58,691 nt of DNA from assembly GCA_002478115.1 (NCBI GenBank), contig DLMH01000009.1:1-58691 (forward strand), written 5' to 3'. This DNA is from Candidatus Acidiferrum typicum. Its GTDB lineage: Bacteria; Acidobacteriota; Terriglobia; Acidiferrales; UBA7541. The notes below the pieces were generated by a model. That model saw only the letters and a program-made list of their open reading frames with translations, did no database searches and was not told the DNA's origin. How positions within the stretch are numbered: position 1 is the stretch's first letter; every line of letters starts with the position of its first letter. Below, piece after piece: positions 8,646 to 17,456 of this stretch. The position numbers were made by a program, and so were the translations under genes.

Positions 8646-10217
8646 TTAGCCCAATGAATGTGAGTTTGCGAGATTCGGCGTCGCAAAGGAGGGTTTACGA
8701 AATGTGAGGGCATAAAATCGCCCGTCTCGTAGCATTTCAAGATGTATTTCCCGCATCTCCGGGGGTACGAGATCGATTGGAGCAGCGACAACTTCCTTGC
8801 GGTTCTTAAAATATCGGCCTATGACGGGACTTCGTTCATAGATGCTTTTCACATGCTCTTCGGTCTCATCGGCAATCAGCATGCGGCTCCCTGGCTTTGC
8901 AACACGGATCATTTCCCGGATCGCTTTTGCCCTGTCATTAAAGAAGTTGATGCCTCCCACGTGAAACACAACATCAAAACTGTCATTGGCAAATGGCAGG
9001 TCCTCGGCATTTCCGAGAAAAAGATCGGCGTGCATCTCCCAGCGGCGCAAATTGGCCTGGCAATTCGTCAGCATTTCCGCCGAGAGATCAAGACCGAATA
9101 GTCTTGCACCACGCGGCAGGTATTTGTAGTTAAGACCGGTACCCACCGACGTTTCCAGCACGGAATCACCAGGATTGATTTCAAGGAAGCGTAGATAACC
9201 CCAAAGGTATTGGCCTGGACTGATGCCCCGTAAAGCACATGCCACCCTCTGGATGTCATCATAGAAGCCGCCGATGGTTTCATACAGCCGGTTGTATTTG
9301 TAGTTGGAACCAGTGAGCTTTTCCGGCTCTAAAAAGACGGGAATTCCGTCGCGAACCGGGAATCGTTCGCCTGACTGGCTGACCAAAGCCGCATGACCGT
9401 CTTCGCTGACAACATGCAGAGGATCTCCGGTGTACGGACTTCGTAAGAGGGCGACTGTCTCTGTTTTGTTTGCCCATACCTCGCGCCGGATGCCAGGCTG
9501 AATGAAACTCCACGCGCTTAAAATCAAGCCTCCAGCAAAACATATCCAAGCAAAAGCTGGACTCGTTAGCAGGACCTGTGATGCAACAGGATGGATTATC
9601 TGCAGGAAGAAGCCATATCCCAAGACAAGGACGCATACCGCGCCGAAAATACTTGCGCCCATTGAAATCTTCTTTGCCCGGAATTCCTGGTTCCACATCC
9701 AAATGATTACCGCCGCGAACCAATAGATGAGAAACGAAATTGCACCTGTCCCCAGGATCGCGGCGATGTGCGGCAAAGGGGAGATCGCAGACTGAGTCTG
9801 CGCAAGGGAGTAGTGATTAAATATGCTGGCTGGCAGGATCATTTGCCCCAGTGGCTGCAAAGCAGCGCCCCAAAACGGCAGGGAAAGGGTTGAGAGAAAA
9901 CCTTGCCGGCGCTGGCTCGTTAGCCGATAGAGAAGGAAGGGCAGAACACTGAGGACGACAGCCAGCATCGTCCAACCGGCATACTCAATTCCACTCAGTG
10001 GAGACCCGCGCCAATGCGAAATCAAATTCAAAATGAAATTGATGCCTGCAAGCAATAGAAATCCGCGCCATGCTTTCTGCGTGCCTATGAACCATGCGCC
10101 TAAGACTGCGCCCGTCCACGCCCCCAAGGGGGAGAACACAAAGCCGAGGACAAAGATGCCGATGATCGCAACGGCCGCGAATTGCGACAAACGATTAGGA
10201 GGTGTTTTCGTACGCAT
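8646..10217 (-). CDS. Membrane domain-Trm112-like-SAM methyltransferase fusion
   Basis: This 523-residue protein has three parts. Residues 1 to about 240 are membrane-spanning with about eight helices; the stretch SPLPHIAAILGTGAISFLIYW resembles the membrane part of apolipoprotein N-acyltransferases, but no nitrilase domain follows. Residues about 250-292 resemble a Trm112/YcaR-like domain (LLRSPYTGDPL, RFPVRDGIPVFL) without its cysteines. The rest is a class I methyltransferase with LETSVGTGLNYKYLP, GLDLSAEML, NAEDLPFANDSFDVVFHVGG and IRVAKPGSRMLIADE. The combination suggests methylation at the inner membrane of a lipid, quinone or glycan; the substrate is unknown. A fusion caused by assembly error is unlikely because one frame runs throughout. 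Confidence 0.8.
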   Translation of the reverse strand: MRTKTPPNRLSQFAAVAIIGIFVLGFVFSPLGAWTGAVLGAWFIGTQKAWRGFLLLAGINFILNLISHWRGSPLSGIEYAGWTMLAVVLSVLPFLLYRLTSQRRQGFLSTLSLPFWGAALQPLGQMILPASIFNHYSLAQTQSAISPLPHIAAILGTGAISFLIYWFAAVIIWMWNQEFRAKKISMGASIFGAVCVLVLGYGFFLQIIHPVASQVLLTSPAFAWICFAGGLILSAWSFIQPGIRREVWANKTETVALLRSPYTGDPLHVVSEDGHAALVSQSGERFPVRDGIPVFLEPEKLTGSNYKYNRLYETIGGFYDDIQRVACALRGISPGQYLWGYLRFLEINPGDSVLETSVGTGLNYKYLPRGARLFGLDLSAEMLTNCQANLRRWEMHADLFLGNAEDLPFANDSFDVVFHVGGINFFNDRAKAIREMIRVAKPGSRMLIADETEEHVKSIYERSPVIGRYFKNRKEVVAAPIDLVPPEMREIHLEMLRDGRFYALTFRKPSFATPNLANSHSLG

Positions 10218-10524
10218 TTCGCGATTATTCCTTGTGTTTCGCGCTGGCTAGAGTTAGCTGACCTGCAAAGCTTTGTATCACGGAAGTTGTAAACTAAACG
10301 CATGGTACCACGGCCAAAGATACGAAGAAGTATCTTCCTTGGGATCTCAGAAGATCGACGAATTGTCCCCAGAACCACCATTTGAAGGAAGGTGCGGCGG
10401 TTGGCTTGCCAACGGCGTTTGCCTTGCCGTTTGCCACAACTCGGATGTCAGCCCCAAAGGGGGCCACGCTCAAGAGTTGGGCCAAATGACACTACTACTG
10501 GAAAATGAGGCGGCTGGAAACATA
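10218..10524. other. Intergenic region without a recognisable gene
   Basis: About 300 bp separates the methyltransferase fusion (leftward) from the MarR gene (rightward). Short frames exist on both strands, but none has a recognisable motif or a good ribosome-binding site. The region presumably holds two divergent promoters. The only structured element seen is the palindrome directly before the MarR start. Confidence 0.6.
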
Positions 10525-10539
10525 TATCGTGATACGATA
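10525..10539. promoter_or_regulatory. Palindromic operator upstream of the MarR gene
   Basis: TATCGT-GAT-ACGATA is a perfect 6-bp inverted repeat with a 3-bp centre, ending 10 bp before the ATG of the MarR-family gene. MarR proteins bind as dimers to such palindromes, often in their own promoter, so autoregulation is inferred. Confidence 0.6.
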
Positions 10540-10549
10540 GAATAAAGCT

Positions 10550-11014
10550 ATGGCTGCAAAGATCACAGACGGGGAATACCGGGCGCTGGCGGAGCTGCGC
10601 TACCGTATACGCCGATTCCTGCAGGAAGGCGACGCCACGGCGCTGCAGTCGGGCCTCGAGCCGCAGCAGTACCTATTGCTCCTGGCGATTCGCGGATTGC
10701 CGGACGGGCAGGAAGCCACGATCCGGCCGCTGGCGGAGCGGTTGTCGCTACGCCATCACAGCACGGTGGAACTGATTGACCGCATGGAAGCGCGGGGCTA
10801 CGTGCGGCGGACGCGAGGCCGGGAAGACCGGCGGCAAGTGCTGGTGTCGCTGCAACCGCGCGGAGAGAAATTGCTGGAGCAGGTGGTGGAGCAGCGCATC
10901 ATCGAGTTGCGGTCGAATGGCCGGGCTTTGGTGGAGGCCATTGATGCGCTGCTGGAGCACAAGCGGACGGGACGGAAGCGGCGAAGGGCGAAGAAATCTT
11001 CTAGGCACAATTGA
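10550..11014 (+). CDS. MarR family transcriptional regulator
   Basis: This 154-residue protein has the winged-helix layout of MarR regulators. An N-terminal dimerisation helix leads to QQYLLLLAIRGLP, followed by the recognition region PLAERLSLRHHSTVELIDRMEARGYVRR and the wing RGREDRRQVLVSLQPRGEKLL. The C-terminus is strongly basic (KRTGRKRRRAKKSSRHN). A perfect palindrome precedes its start, which supports autorepression. No effector gene lies downstream on the same strand; LemA/DUF2207 run in the opposite direction. The ligand is unknown. Confidence 0.9.
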   Translation: MAAKITDGEYRALAELRYRIRRFLQEGDATALQSGLEPQQYLLLLAIRGLPDGQEATIRPLAERLSLRHHSTVELIDRMEARGYVRRTRGREDRRQVLVSLQPRGEKLLEQVVEQRIIELRSNGRALVEAIDALLEHKRTGRKRRRAKKSSRHN

Positions 11015-11110
11015 GGGCCGAGACGCCGACGGAGATCCAAAAGGCTGGCGATGAACGTCAAGCCGCATTTCCTCAGGGGCTGAAGAGCCTCTTTGGCGGA
11101 AACCCAAGAA

Positions 11111-11150
11111 GAGAGAGATTCCTCACTGCGCAGACTCCGTTCGGAATGAC
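11111..11150 (-). repeat. Interspersed repeat, GTCATTCC type
   Basis: Read on the minus strand this starts GTCATTCCGAACGG and ends GAGGAATCTC, with outer ATTCC/GGAAT pairing and a CTGCGCAG palindrome inside. It is one of several intergenic elements in this window with the same opening and a GGAATC or GGATC ending. Confidence 0.6.
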
Positions 11151-11194
11151 GAAATTGTATTTTTTTGCGCAAGATGTGAAGCGATGCCCTGACG

Positions 11195-12946
11195 TCAGAA
11201 GCCGCCGCCACCGCCACCGCCGAAGCCGCCGCCCGAGAAGCCACCCCCGCCGCCGAAGCCGGAGCCTCCCGAACTGCGCGGAGCAGAGGCCATGGCGGAA
11301 CTGGCGACCGAAGACATCGAATTCAAGCTACTGACAAACATATAAGGGTAGAAGCCTGGGCCGAAGTTGCCCTGATACCACTGCGGTGGCTGGGTGTAGA
11401 TGTTTTTGAACGCGTTGCTCCAGTTTTTCTCGACGCCGAGCGCCATGGCGAAGGGCAGAAACTTCTCAAACATTTCCGGCGTTTTGATGGTGCGATTGAA
11501 GCGGTCGGCCTCGACGTGGTTCAGGAAATCCTCGAAACCCAGAACGCCCTCGAGGGCGCGTGCGCCAATTTGCGTGTGTGCGGGCATGAACCAGCCAAAA
11601 CCGCAGATGATGGCGCCGGTGAGAATGCCGGCAACGATGAACGAGAGCGGCGCCATGCCCATGTTGCGGGCGATGGCGATGCCGCCCCAGACGAGAATCA
11701 CGCCCATGACGACGCCGAAGCCAAGATAGCCGGAGCGGACGCTGTCCGGGCGGCGGTTGTAGTAACCGTGGCCGACAAGGGAGGCGAAGATGTCGTTCCG
11801 AATGCCGGGAAGGCTGGTGTAGAAGCGATTGTGCAGCTCGGAAAGGGAGACGGAATCGCCGGCATTGCCGCCAGAGAAAAGTCCGCTGAGAAGTGCCTGC
11901 TCGTGAGGCTGTAGCGTGTTCCACTCGGCTTGGGATTTCTTCAGGTGGAAAACGTATTCCTTGCTGTGGGTCAGGCCGAGCAAGTGGTCCTTCTGCTGCT
12001 CTTCGATGACCAGATAGCCGCGCACGGCGAGATCCACGATGGAGGCGGTGATGTCCCGCATGTCCGCGGAATTATCGACCAGCGTGCCGACTTCGCCCGG
12101 GGTCAGCTTATCGGGAGGTTCATATTGCGCGGCGATGGGCCGGAGGCGCGGATCGCGTCCCTTGGTCCACCACAACCAGAACATCAGGAAGAAGGCGACG
12201 ATGGGGAGGAAGAGCGCCCAATTGCTGCGGAGGTAGAGGAAGAATCTGTCAGCCGAGGTGGGCTCGCGAACGGCGCCCTTATCGAAGGCGACGGCGACGG
12301 TGAGGCCCTCGTGAATGCCTAGACGCGCAGTGGTGGTGACGTCCACGCCGGTACCGGCGACTTCCGCGGCGGCCTCGCGGCCTTTCGAGCGGAAGGAGCC
12401 GGTGAAGACGTTGGCGCGAATGCCGGAGGCGCCGGGAGGAAGGACGATGTGCGCGCTGGCCGCGTCAATGGGGATGTCCCATTCATCACCGGTCACATTC
12501 CAGTAGAACTCGTCGTAGTCCTCGAAGAAGCGCAAAGCGTCGCTGACGACATAATCGATGACAACAGTTTGGGTGGAATTGTCGGCGTCGGGAACGTAAA
12601 TCTTGAGCTTGCGATTGTGGCCAACGCGGCTGGACTCGAATTTCAGCTTGCTGCCGTTGGCGTCAGTGATGCTCCGGACGTCCAGAAACAAGCTGTAGTT
12701 CAAGCCGCTGGGACCGATGTATTCGACGGGGATGGTGCGGTAGACGCCGTGCCAAGGACTGCCCTTGAATTGGAAGGTGATGTTTTCGGTGACGTCCACC
12801 TTGGCGTCTGGCGTGACCGTAATTTCCGCATCGAACTTCTGGATGCGAAGCTGCTTGCCCTGCGCGAGCAAATATACGGGCGAAAAGAGCAGGAGGAACA
12901 GAGCGAGCGCGCAGGGACGGGGGTGAAACATGGCACGCGTCATCAT
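11195..12946 (-). CDS. DUF2207 family exported membrane protein
   Basis: This 583-residue protein has a Sec signal peptide (ALALFLLLFSPVYLLAQG). An extracytoplasmic DUF2207 domain follows (LRIQKFDAEITVTPDAKVDVTENITFQF), then a membrane segment (WALFLPIVAFFLMFWLWW) before GRDPRLRPIAAQYEPP, which is the usual DUF2207 signature. A second helix pair (VVMGVILVWGGIAIA, LSFIVAGILTGAIICGFGWF) and a C-terminal Gly/Phe/Ser-rich tail complete it. It begins 20 bp after lemA ends on the same strand, and this pairing is common in bacteria, so the two probably act together in the cell envelope. The precise role is not known. The start is the first of three close ATGs. Confidence 0.87.
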   Translation of the reverse strand: MMTRAMFHPRPCALALFLLLFSPVYLLAQGKQLRIQKFDAEITVTPDAKVDVTENITFQFKGSPWHGVYRTIPVEYIGPSGLNYSLFLDVRSITDANGSKLKFESSRVGHNRKLKIYVPDADNSTQTVVIDYVVSDALRFFEDYDEFYWNVTGDEWDIPIDAASAHIVLPPGASGIRANVFTGSFRSKGREAAAEVAGTGVDVTTTARLGIHEGLTVAVAFDKGAVREPTSADRFFLYLRSNWALFLPIVAFFLMFWLWWTKGRDPRLRPIAAQYEPPDKLTPGEVGTLVDNSADMRDITASIVDLAVRGYLVIEEQQKDHLLGLTHSKEYVFHLKKSQAEWNTLQPHEQALLSGLFSGGNAGDSVSLSELHNRFYTSLPGIRNDIFASLVGHGYYNRRPDSVRSGYLGFGVVMGVILVWGGIAIARNMGMAPLSFIVAGILTGAIICGFGWFMPAHTQIGARALEGVLGFEDFLNHVEADRFNRTIKTPEMFEKFLPFAMALGVEKNWSNAFKNIYTQPPQWYQGNFGPGFYPYMFVSSLNSMSSVASSAMASAPRSSGGSGFGGGGGFSGGGFGGGGGGGF

Positions 12947-12965
12947 GTATGAACTTTCGTGGGGC

Positions 12966-13541
12966 TCAGGCCGTGGGCGCGGCCGGATTGCCGAAGCTGA
13001 CCTTGGGCGCTTCACGCTCCGCGGCGGAAGAAATTTCAAAGAACTCGCGCTGCTTGAAACCCAGCATTCCCGCGATGATGTTGGTTGGGAACTGCAGGAT
13101 CTTGGTGTTGAGATCGCGAACGACGGCGTTGTAATAACGGCGCGCGTTCTGGACGGTATCCTCAATCTGCGAGAGCGAATTCTGGAGCGAGGTGAAGCTC
13201 TCAATGGCGCGGAGCTGCGGGTAGGCCTCGGAGAGAGCGAAAAGGCTTTTAAGCGCGCCGGTAAGCATGTTTTCCGCTTCGGCCTTATCGGCAGGGCCGG
13301 TGGCGGTCATGGCGCGGTTGCGCGCGTTGATGACGGCTTCGAGGGTGCCCTTTTCGTGGGCGGCATAACCCTTCACGGTTTCGACGAGATTGGGGATGAG
13401 ATCGTAGCGTCGTTTGAGCTGCACATCGATGTCCGCCCAGGCGTTATCGCAGGTGACTTTCAGCCGGACCAGGCTGTTGTACATCGAGACGGCGAAGATC
13501 ACCAGGAGAACGAGGATTCCCAGAACGATGAGACCAGGCAT
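12966..13541 (-). CDS. lemA: LemA family protein
   Basis: This 191-residue LemA protein has one N-terminal membrane helix (LIVLGILVLLVIFAVSMYNSLV) followed by a long helical domain. The family signature DNAWADIDVQLKRRYDLIPNLVETVKGYAAHEKGTLE is complete, as is the central YPQLRAIESFTSLQNSLSQIEDTVQNARRYYNAVVRDLN region (quoted as the family core). It is the upstream gene of a two-gene operon with DUF2207. LemA proteins are membrane-anchored, with the helical domain usually predicted outside the membrane; the molecular function is unsettled. Confidence 0.95.
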   Translation of the reverse strand: MPGLIVLGILVLLVIFAVSMYNSLVRLKVTCDNAWADIDVQLKRRYDLIPNLVETVKGYAAHEKGTLEAVINARNRAMTATGPADKAEAENMLTGALKSLFALSEAYPQLRAIESFTSLQNSLSQIEDTVQNARRYYNAVVRDLNTKILQFPTNIIAGMLGFKQREFFEISSAAEREAPKVSFGNPAAPTA

Positions 13542-13774
13542 GGGTCAACCTCTTTTCGCAAGAGATGGAAAAACGGGAACCACTTCACTATAAAGGCGGG
13601 CGGAGATGGAGTAAAGGAAAGTAATGAGGGGAAGTGTCAAAAGGGCAGCAGAATTAACGCGATGTTCATGGAGCAAATGGTTTTGCGCGCGGATGGCAGC
13701 GGCTGCAAGGTACCGCTGGCATATCGTTAATCATTAATATATGCTCAGGCCAGAACGTCCCCTCAGGTTAAACC

Positions 13775-15316
13775 ATGCTCTTCAAGACAGTCAGCGCGTC
13801 GGTGTATGGGATTGACGCCTACATCGTGGAAGTCGAGGTGGACGTGGGCTCGGCGCGCATGCAGGACTTCAACGTGGTGGGCCTGCCGGACAACGCGGTG
13901 AAGGAGAGCCGCGAGCGCATCAAGTCCGCGCTGCGGAATTGCGGCTACGAGTTTCCCTATGGCCAGGGCGTGACCATCAACCTGGCGCCGGCGGACCTGC
14001 GAAAGGAAGGCTCGGCGTTTGATCTGCCGATGGCGCTGGGGCTGGCGGGCTGTCAGGGACAATTCTTCGGAAAGACTCTGGACAAGATGATGTTCCTGGG
14101 CGAGCTGTCACTGGATGGCAGCGTGCGATCGGTGCGCGGAGCGCTTTCGGCGGCGATTACGGCGCGGGACAACGGGCTGACGGCCGTGGCCGTGCCGGAA
14201 ACGAATGCGCGGGAAGCGGCGGTGGTGGACGGGATCGACGTGTACGCGCTGAAGTCGCTTCCGCAAGCCGTGGACCTGGTGAATTCGCCGGAGTCGTTTC
14301 AGCCGGTCAAGGTGGATGCGCGCCTGATGCTGAACGAGGCGGCGCAGTATCCCGTGGACTTGCGGGATGTGCACGGGCAGCATGCGGCCAAGCGGGCCCT
14401 GGAAGTGGCGTGCGCGGGCGGGCACAACATTTTATTTATCGGGCCGCCGGGCGCGGGGAAGACGATGCTGGCCAAGCGCATCCCAACGATCCTGCCGCCG
14501 ATGACGCTGGAAGAGGCGATCGAGACGACGCGGATTCACAGCGTGGCGGGAACGCTGGAAAACAGCCAGGGGCTGATCGGGACGCGGCCGTTCCGGTCGC
14601 CGCACCACACAATAAGCGATGCGGGGCTGATCGGGGGAGGGGCCGTGCCGCGGCCTGGCGAAGTTTCGCTCGGCCACAACGGGGTGCTGTTCCTCGACGA
14701 ACTGCCGGAGTTCCAGCGCAACGTCCTGGAAGTGATGCGGCAGCCGCTGGAAGACGGCTCGGTAACCATTGCGCGCGCGGCAATATCCGTGACGTTTCCT
14801 TCGCGTTTCATGCTGGCGGCGGCGATGAATCCGTGCCCTTGCGGGTATTTTGGGGATCCCACGCGCGATTGCCACTGCACGCCGCCGATGATCCAGCGCT
14901 ACGTCTCGAAGATTTCCGGGCCGCTGCTGGATCGCATTGACATCCACATCGAAGTGCCGGCGGTGAAGTACAAAGAGTTGCGGGCGCCATCGTCTTCGGA
15001 GGATTCCGCCACGGTGCGCGCGCGGGTGATTGCCGCGGGGGCACGTCAATTGGAGAGATTCAAGGGGGAGAAGAAGACGTATTGTAACGCGCAGATGGCC
15101 CCGAAGATGATTCGCAAGCACTGCGCCATTTCGCCCGAGGGAGAAAAGCTGCTGGAGAATGCGGTGGTTAAGTTGGGGCTTTCCGCGCGAGCGCACGACC
15201 GCATTTTGAAAGTGTCGCGGACGATCGCGGATCTGGACGGGGCGGCAAACATCGAAGCGAAGCACCTCAGCGAGGCGATTCAATACCGGACGCTGGATCG
15301 TAACTACTGGGCGTAG
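13775..15316 (+). CDS. comM: YifB/ComM family Mg-chelatase-like AAA+ ATPase
   Basis: This 513-residue protein has an N-terminal Lon-protease-like ChlI fold ([34 protein letters not shown]), then an AAA+ Mg-chelatase domain. Walker A is [10 protein letters not shown], Walker B is LFLDELPEF, sensor region [12 protein letters not shown], and the C-terminal Mg_chelatase_C segment ends [21 protein letters not shown]. The length matches ComM/YifB. In naturally competent bacteria ComM is a hexameric helicase that promotes branch migration during transformation; that role here is inferred from family. An AT-rich stretch with TTAATCATTAATATA lies just upstream. Confidence 0.95.
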   Translation: MLFKTVSASVYGIDAYIVEVEVDVGSARMQDFNVVGLPDNAVKESRERIKSALRNCGYEFPYGQGVTINLAPADLRKEGSAFDLPMALGLAGCQGQFFGKTLDKMMFLGELSLDGSVRSVRGALSAAITARDNGLTAVAVPETNAREAAVVDGIDVYALKSLPQAVDLVNSPESFQPVKVDARLMLNEAAQYPVDLRDVHGQHAAKRALEVACAGGHNILFIGPPGAGKTMLAKRIPTILPPMTLEEAIETTRIHSVAGTLENSQGLIGTRPFRSPHHTISDAGLIGGGAVPRPGEVSLGHNGVLFLDELPEFQRNVLEVMRQPLEDGSVTIARAAISVTFPSRFMLAAAMNPCPCGYFGDPTRDCHCTPPMIQRYVSKISGPLLDRIDIHIEVPAVKYKELRAPSSSEDSATVRARVIAAGARQLERFKGEKKTYCNAQMAPKMIRKHCAISPEGEKLLENAVVKLGLSARAHDRILKVSRTIADLDGAANIEAKHLSEAIQYRTLDRNYWA

Positions 15317-15367
15317 CGGCGCTCGACGAAGTAAAGAAAAGAGCGCCTGATGATGAAGAATGAGGAC

Positions 15368-15410
15368 GAAGAGCCCACCCTTTGCCTAAGGCGCAAAGGG
15401 TAGGCCACCC
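15368..15410. repeat. REP-like palindromic repeat, copy 1
   Basis: This 43-bp unit contains a perfect 9-bp stem, ACCCTTTGC and GCAAAGGGT, around a 7-nt loop, followed by AGGCCACCC. It matches a second unit at 26794-26836 at 40 of 43 positions, and all three differences fall in the loop. Compensated stems and variable loops are expected of REP elements. Confidence 0.85.
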
Positions 15411-15444
15411 GATATTGACTCAACGCATTTTAAGGGTGCGCCAC

Positions 15445-15900
15445 TTAATTCGTCGAAGACGGTCGAGAAGCTTTCTCCTCTTCAATTGGACCGGGGCAAC
15501 CTATAACGGTAATGAAATCGGGCGGCTGAAAATTGAAGAACGTTGAATTGCACAAACCGGATGCCATCCTAAAGTTGTAGACAAGCACTGCGGCCTTGCG
15601 CGAGTTCGGTTCGAACTGCCATTTCTTAGCATTTTCTACCGCGCCTTGTATCAGATGTTCGTGTCCCGAAACTGCGGTGGCCAGTGTCACTCTTCCATGA
15701 TCGTCGAGCTTGAGTCTCACTACCACAACTCCCTCTGTCCGGGTCTGGCGCGCGAAAGCTGGATAGAACATCTCTTCGTAAGTTGTATAGCGAATGTCTT
15801 TGTCCATGATCGGAGCATCTTCCTGAGAGGGTCTGCAGTTCAGAGAAACAAATGCGATTATGCCAAAAGCAAGCGCCACTCTAACCAACATGACTTTCAT
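15445..15900 (-). CDS. Small exported TonB-C-like protein
   Basis: This 151-residue protein starts with a hydrophobic signal or anchor (VALAFGIIAFVSLNC) and continues with a compact TonB C-terminal-like domain: PAFARQTRTEGVVVVRLKLDDHGRV and AVENAKKWQFEPNS, the GxVxVxxxLxxxGxV and A-x-x-A-x-x-W-x-F-x-P pattern. A Cys follows the hydrophobic core, but the surrounding residues do not match a good lipobox. AAGGAG precedes the ATG. It lacks the proline-rich spacer of true TonB, so it is a TonB-domain relative of unknown role rather than an energy transducer. Confidence 0.7.
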   Translation of the reverse strand: MKVMLVRVALAFGIIAFVSLNCRPSQEDAPIMDKDIRYTTYEEMFYPAFARQTRTEGVVVVRLKLDDHGRVTLATAVSGHEHLIQGAVENAKKWQFEPNSRKAAVLVYNFRMASGLCNSTFFNFQPPDFITVIGCPGPIEEEKASRPSSTN

Positions 15901-16235
15901 AAAGTTCTCCTTATTCTCACCGGGCGGGTAAGGCAGAGGACTCTTCCGATCCTTGGATCATGGGCCACCGGGTGAATATATCATTCACTTATGACCCTTT
16001 GTAGGCGATAGAGGTGGGACTGGGCGCGGCACCATTTGGGTTTGGTTTATGAAGGGTACGGGTTCTCGACGTTTCCGGTGAGTCTGGGGCTGCACGTTGG
16101 ACTTTGGGGTCGAGGCTGGGGCACCGAACGTACCATCGGCGAGGGCGGAAGGCTCCATTGACTTGGGTTTAGGCGGTGTGTTACGAGTAAGTACGACTTT
16201 TTTTGTGCAGAGAGTGGCCACAGCACCGACCGGGA
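15901..16235. other. Intergenic region without a recognisable gene
   Basis: A short frame on the minus strand at 15985-16221 has biased, proline-rich composition and no family features. A TTGACT at 16158-16163 could be a -35 element for the anti-sigma gene, but no good -10 follows at the usual distance. Confidence 0.5.
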
Positions 16236-16730
16236 ATGGCGCCAGACACTAAACACCTGGAAGTCACCTTAGACACCCACGTCGAGAGCGTAAATCTCGC
16301 AGAGGAAATGTGTCTGCGGGTGGCGGAAGCGGCGGGCTTTGCCGAGGATGAATGTTACCGGATCGGGATGTCCGTGCGAGAAGGCGTCATCAATGCCTTT
16401 CACTATGGGAACCAGGAAAAGCCCGACAAGAAGATCCATTTGGGAATCGACCTCACCGGCGAAAAAATGGTCATCCATGTCATGGATGAAGGAAAGGGCT
16501 TCCGGCTGTCCGATGTGCCGGACCCGCTGGCGGAGGAGAATCTGCTGAGCACGTCGGGGCGCGGGATATTTCTGATGCGCTCCTTCATGGATGAGTTTGA
16601 TGTCGTGCCGGGACGCACGGGCGGCGCCGAGATTATCATGTCAAAGAAGTTGCCGCTGCCGAAAAGCGCATCCGGCAATGGCAATCTCAGGCCGTCAAAT
16701 TCGGATGCCACACCACATCAGGAAGCGTAG
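16236..16730 (+). CDS. RsbW-like anti-sigma serine kinase (HATPase_c)
   Basis: This 164-residue GHKL-ATPase resembles RsbW and SpoIIAB. The N-box is EGVINAFHYGN, the G1 box HVMDEGKGFRL and the lid/G2 region STSGRGIFLMRSFMDE. Such proteins bind and hold a sigma factor or phosphorylate a STAS antagonist on serine. A STAS protein follows only 8 bp downstream, giving a classical partner-switch pair, but no sigma factor or PP2C phosphatase is adjacent. The start at MAPDTKH is used; the frame extends 11 codons upstream without homology. Confidence 0.87.
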   Translation: MAPDTKHLEVTLDTHVESVNLAEEMCLRVAEAAGFAEDECYRIGMSVREGVINAFHYGNQEKPDKKIHLGIDLTGEKMVIHVMDEGKGFRLSDVPDPLAEENLLSTSGRGIFLMRSFMDEFDVVPGRTGGAEIIMSKKLPLPKSASGNGNLRPSNSDATPHQEA

Positions 16731-16738
16731 GAACGTTT

Positions 16739-17086
16739 ATGCCAGCTTTGTATGCCACCACTCGTGAAGTTGGGATCATCGCCCTTGTGGACCTTAGCGG
16801 GCGCATCGCGCTCGGCGAGGGCAGCGCGCTGCTTCGCAAGACCATTCGCGATCTGCTCGACAGCGGAAACAACAAAATCCTGCTGAATCTGGGCGACGTC
16901 AACTACATCGACAGTTCGGGCATCGGCGAGCTTGTCAGCGGGTTCACTGCGGTGCGCAGCCGCGGGGGTGAATTGAAGTTGCTGCACCTGACAAAGAAGG
17001 TGCACGACCTCCTGCAGATCACCAAGCTGTTTACCGTGTTTGATGTTTACTCGGACGAGCCGACAGCGGTTCGCAGCTTTCAGTAA
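16739..17086 (+). CDS. STAS domain anti-anti-sigma factor
   Basis: This 115-residue single STAS domain is of the SpoIIAA/RsbV type. The phosphorylation loop is visible as NYIDSSGIGELVSGFTAV, where one of the two serines is the predicted phosphoacceptor of the upstream RsbW-like kinase. An AGGAACG ribosome-binding site lies before the ATG. The pair forms the core of a partner-switching module controlling an unlinked sigma factor or another target. Confidence 0.93.
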   Translation: MPALYATTREVGIIALVDLSGRIALGEGSALLRKTIRDLLDSGNNKILLNLGDVNYIDSSGIGELVSGFTAVRSRGGELKLLHLTKKVHDLLQITKLFTVFDVYSDEPTAVRSFQ

Positions 17087-17456
17087 AATCCTTCACCCGC
17101 CCGGATTCTCCCCCAAAACTGGTGCTAGAACCAGATGCGTCAAATTCAGCAGAGTCTGGAAATTCACTCAACCTATTGCGAATCATGGGAGATTTCCACA
17201 GAACGGGCCATGGTAAGTCTCTTCCTGCCCTTCAAACATAGGCAATTCATTCATTTACAACGGGCCACCCTCTGGTGACAAAAGGGAGAGACTCGGACGC
17301 CGGTGCACTGCTGGACCGTTACGTGCTATTGTTCTCCCATATACTCGTGTAGTGTTGGCAGTACTAGACCCATTTAGTCCAGATTCTTCTGCCGACTCTC
17401 TTTCCCGTGACGGCATTCTGGTTCCGCGCCGTCGGCACCATTTGGGGGGATCGCCA
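17087..17456. other. Intergenic leader of the activase gene
   Basis: About 370 bp without a recognisable gene. A TATACT near 17340 could be a -10 element, but the best -35 match is only 15 bp away (TTACGT), so no confident promoter can be drawn. The coding frame of the activase runs into this region but shows no homology before 17457. Confidence 0.45.

Noticed and set aside
15985..16221. 78-residue frame on the minus strand
   Set aside because: Proline-rich, no homology visible, no convincing ribosome-binding site.
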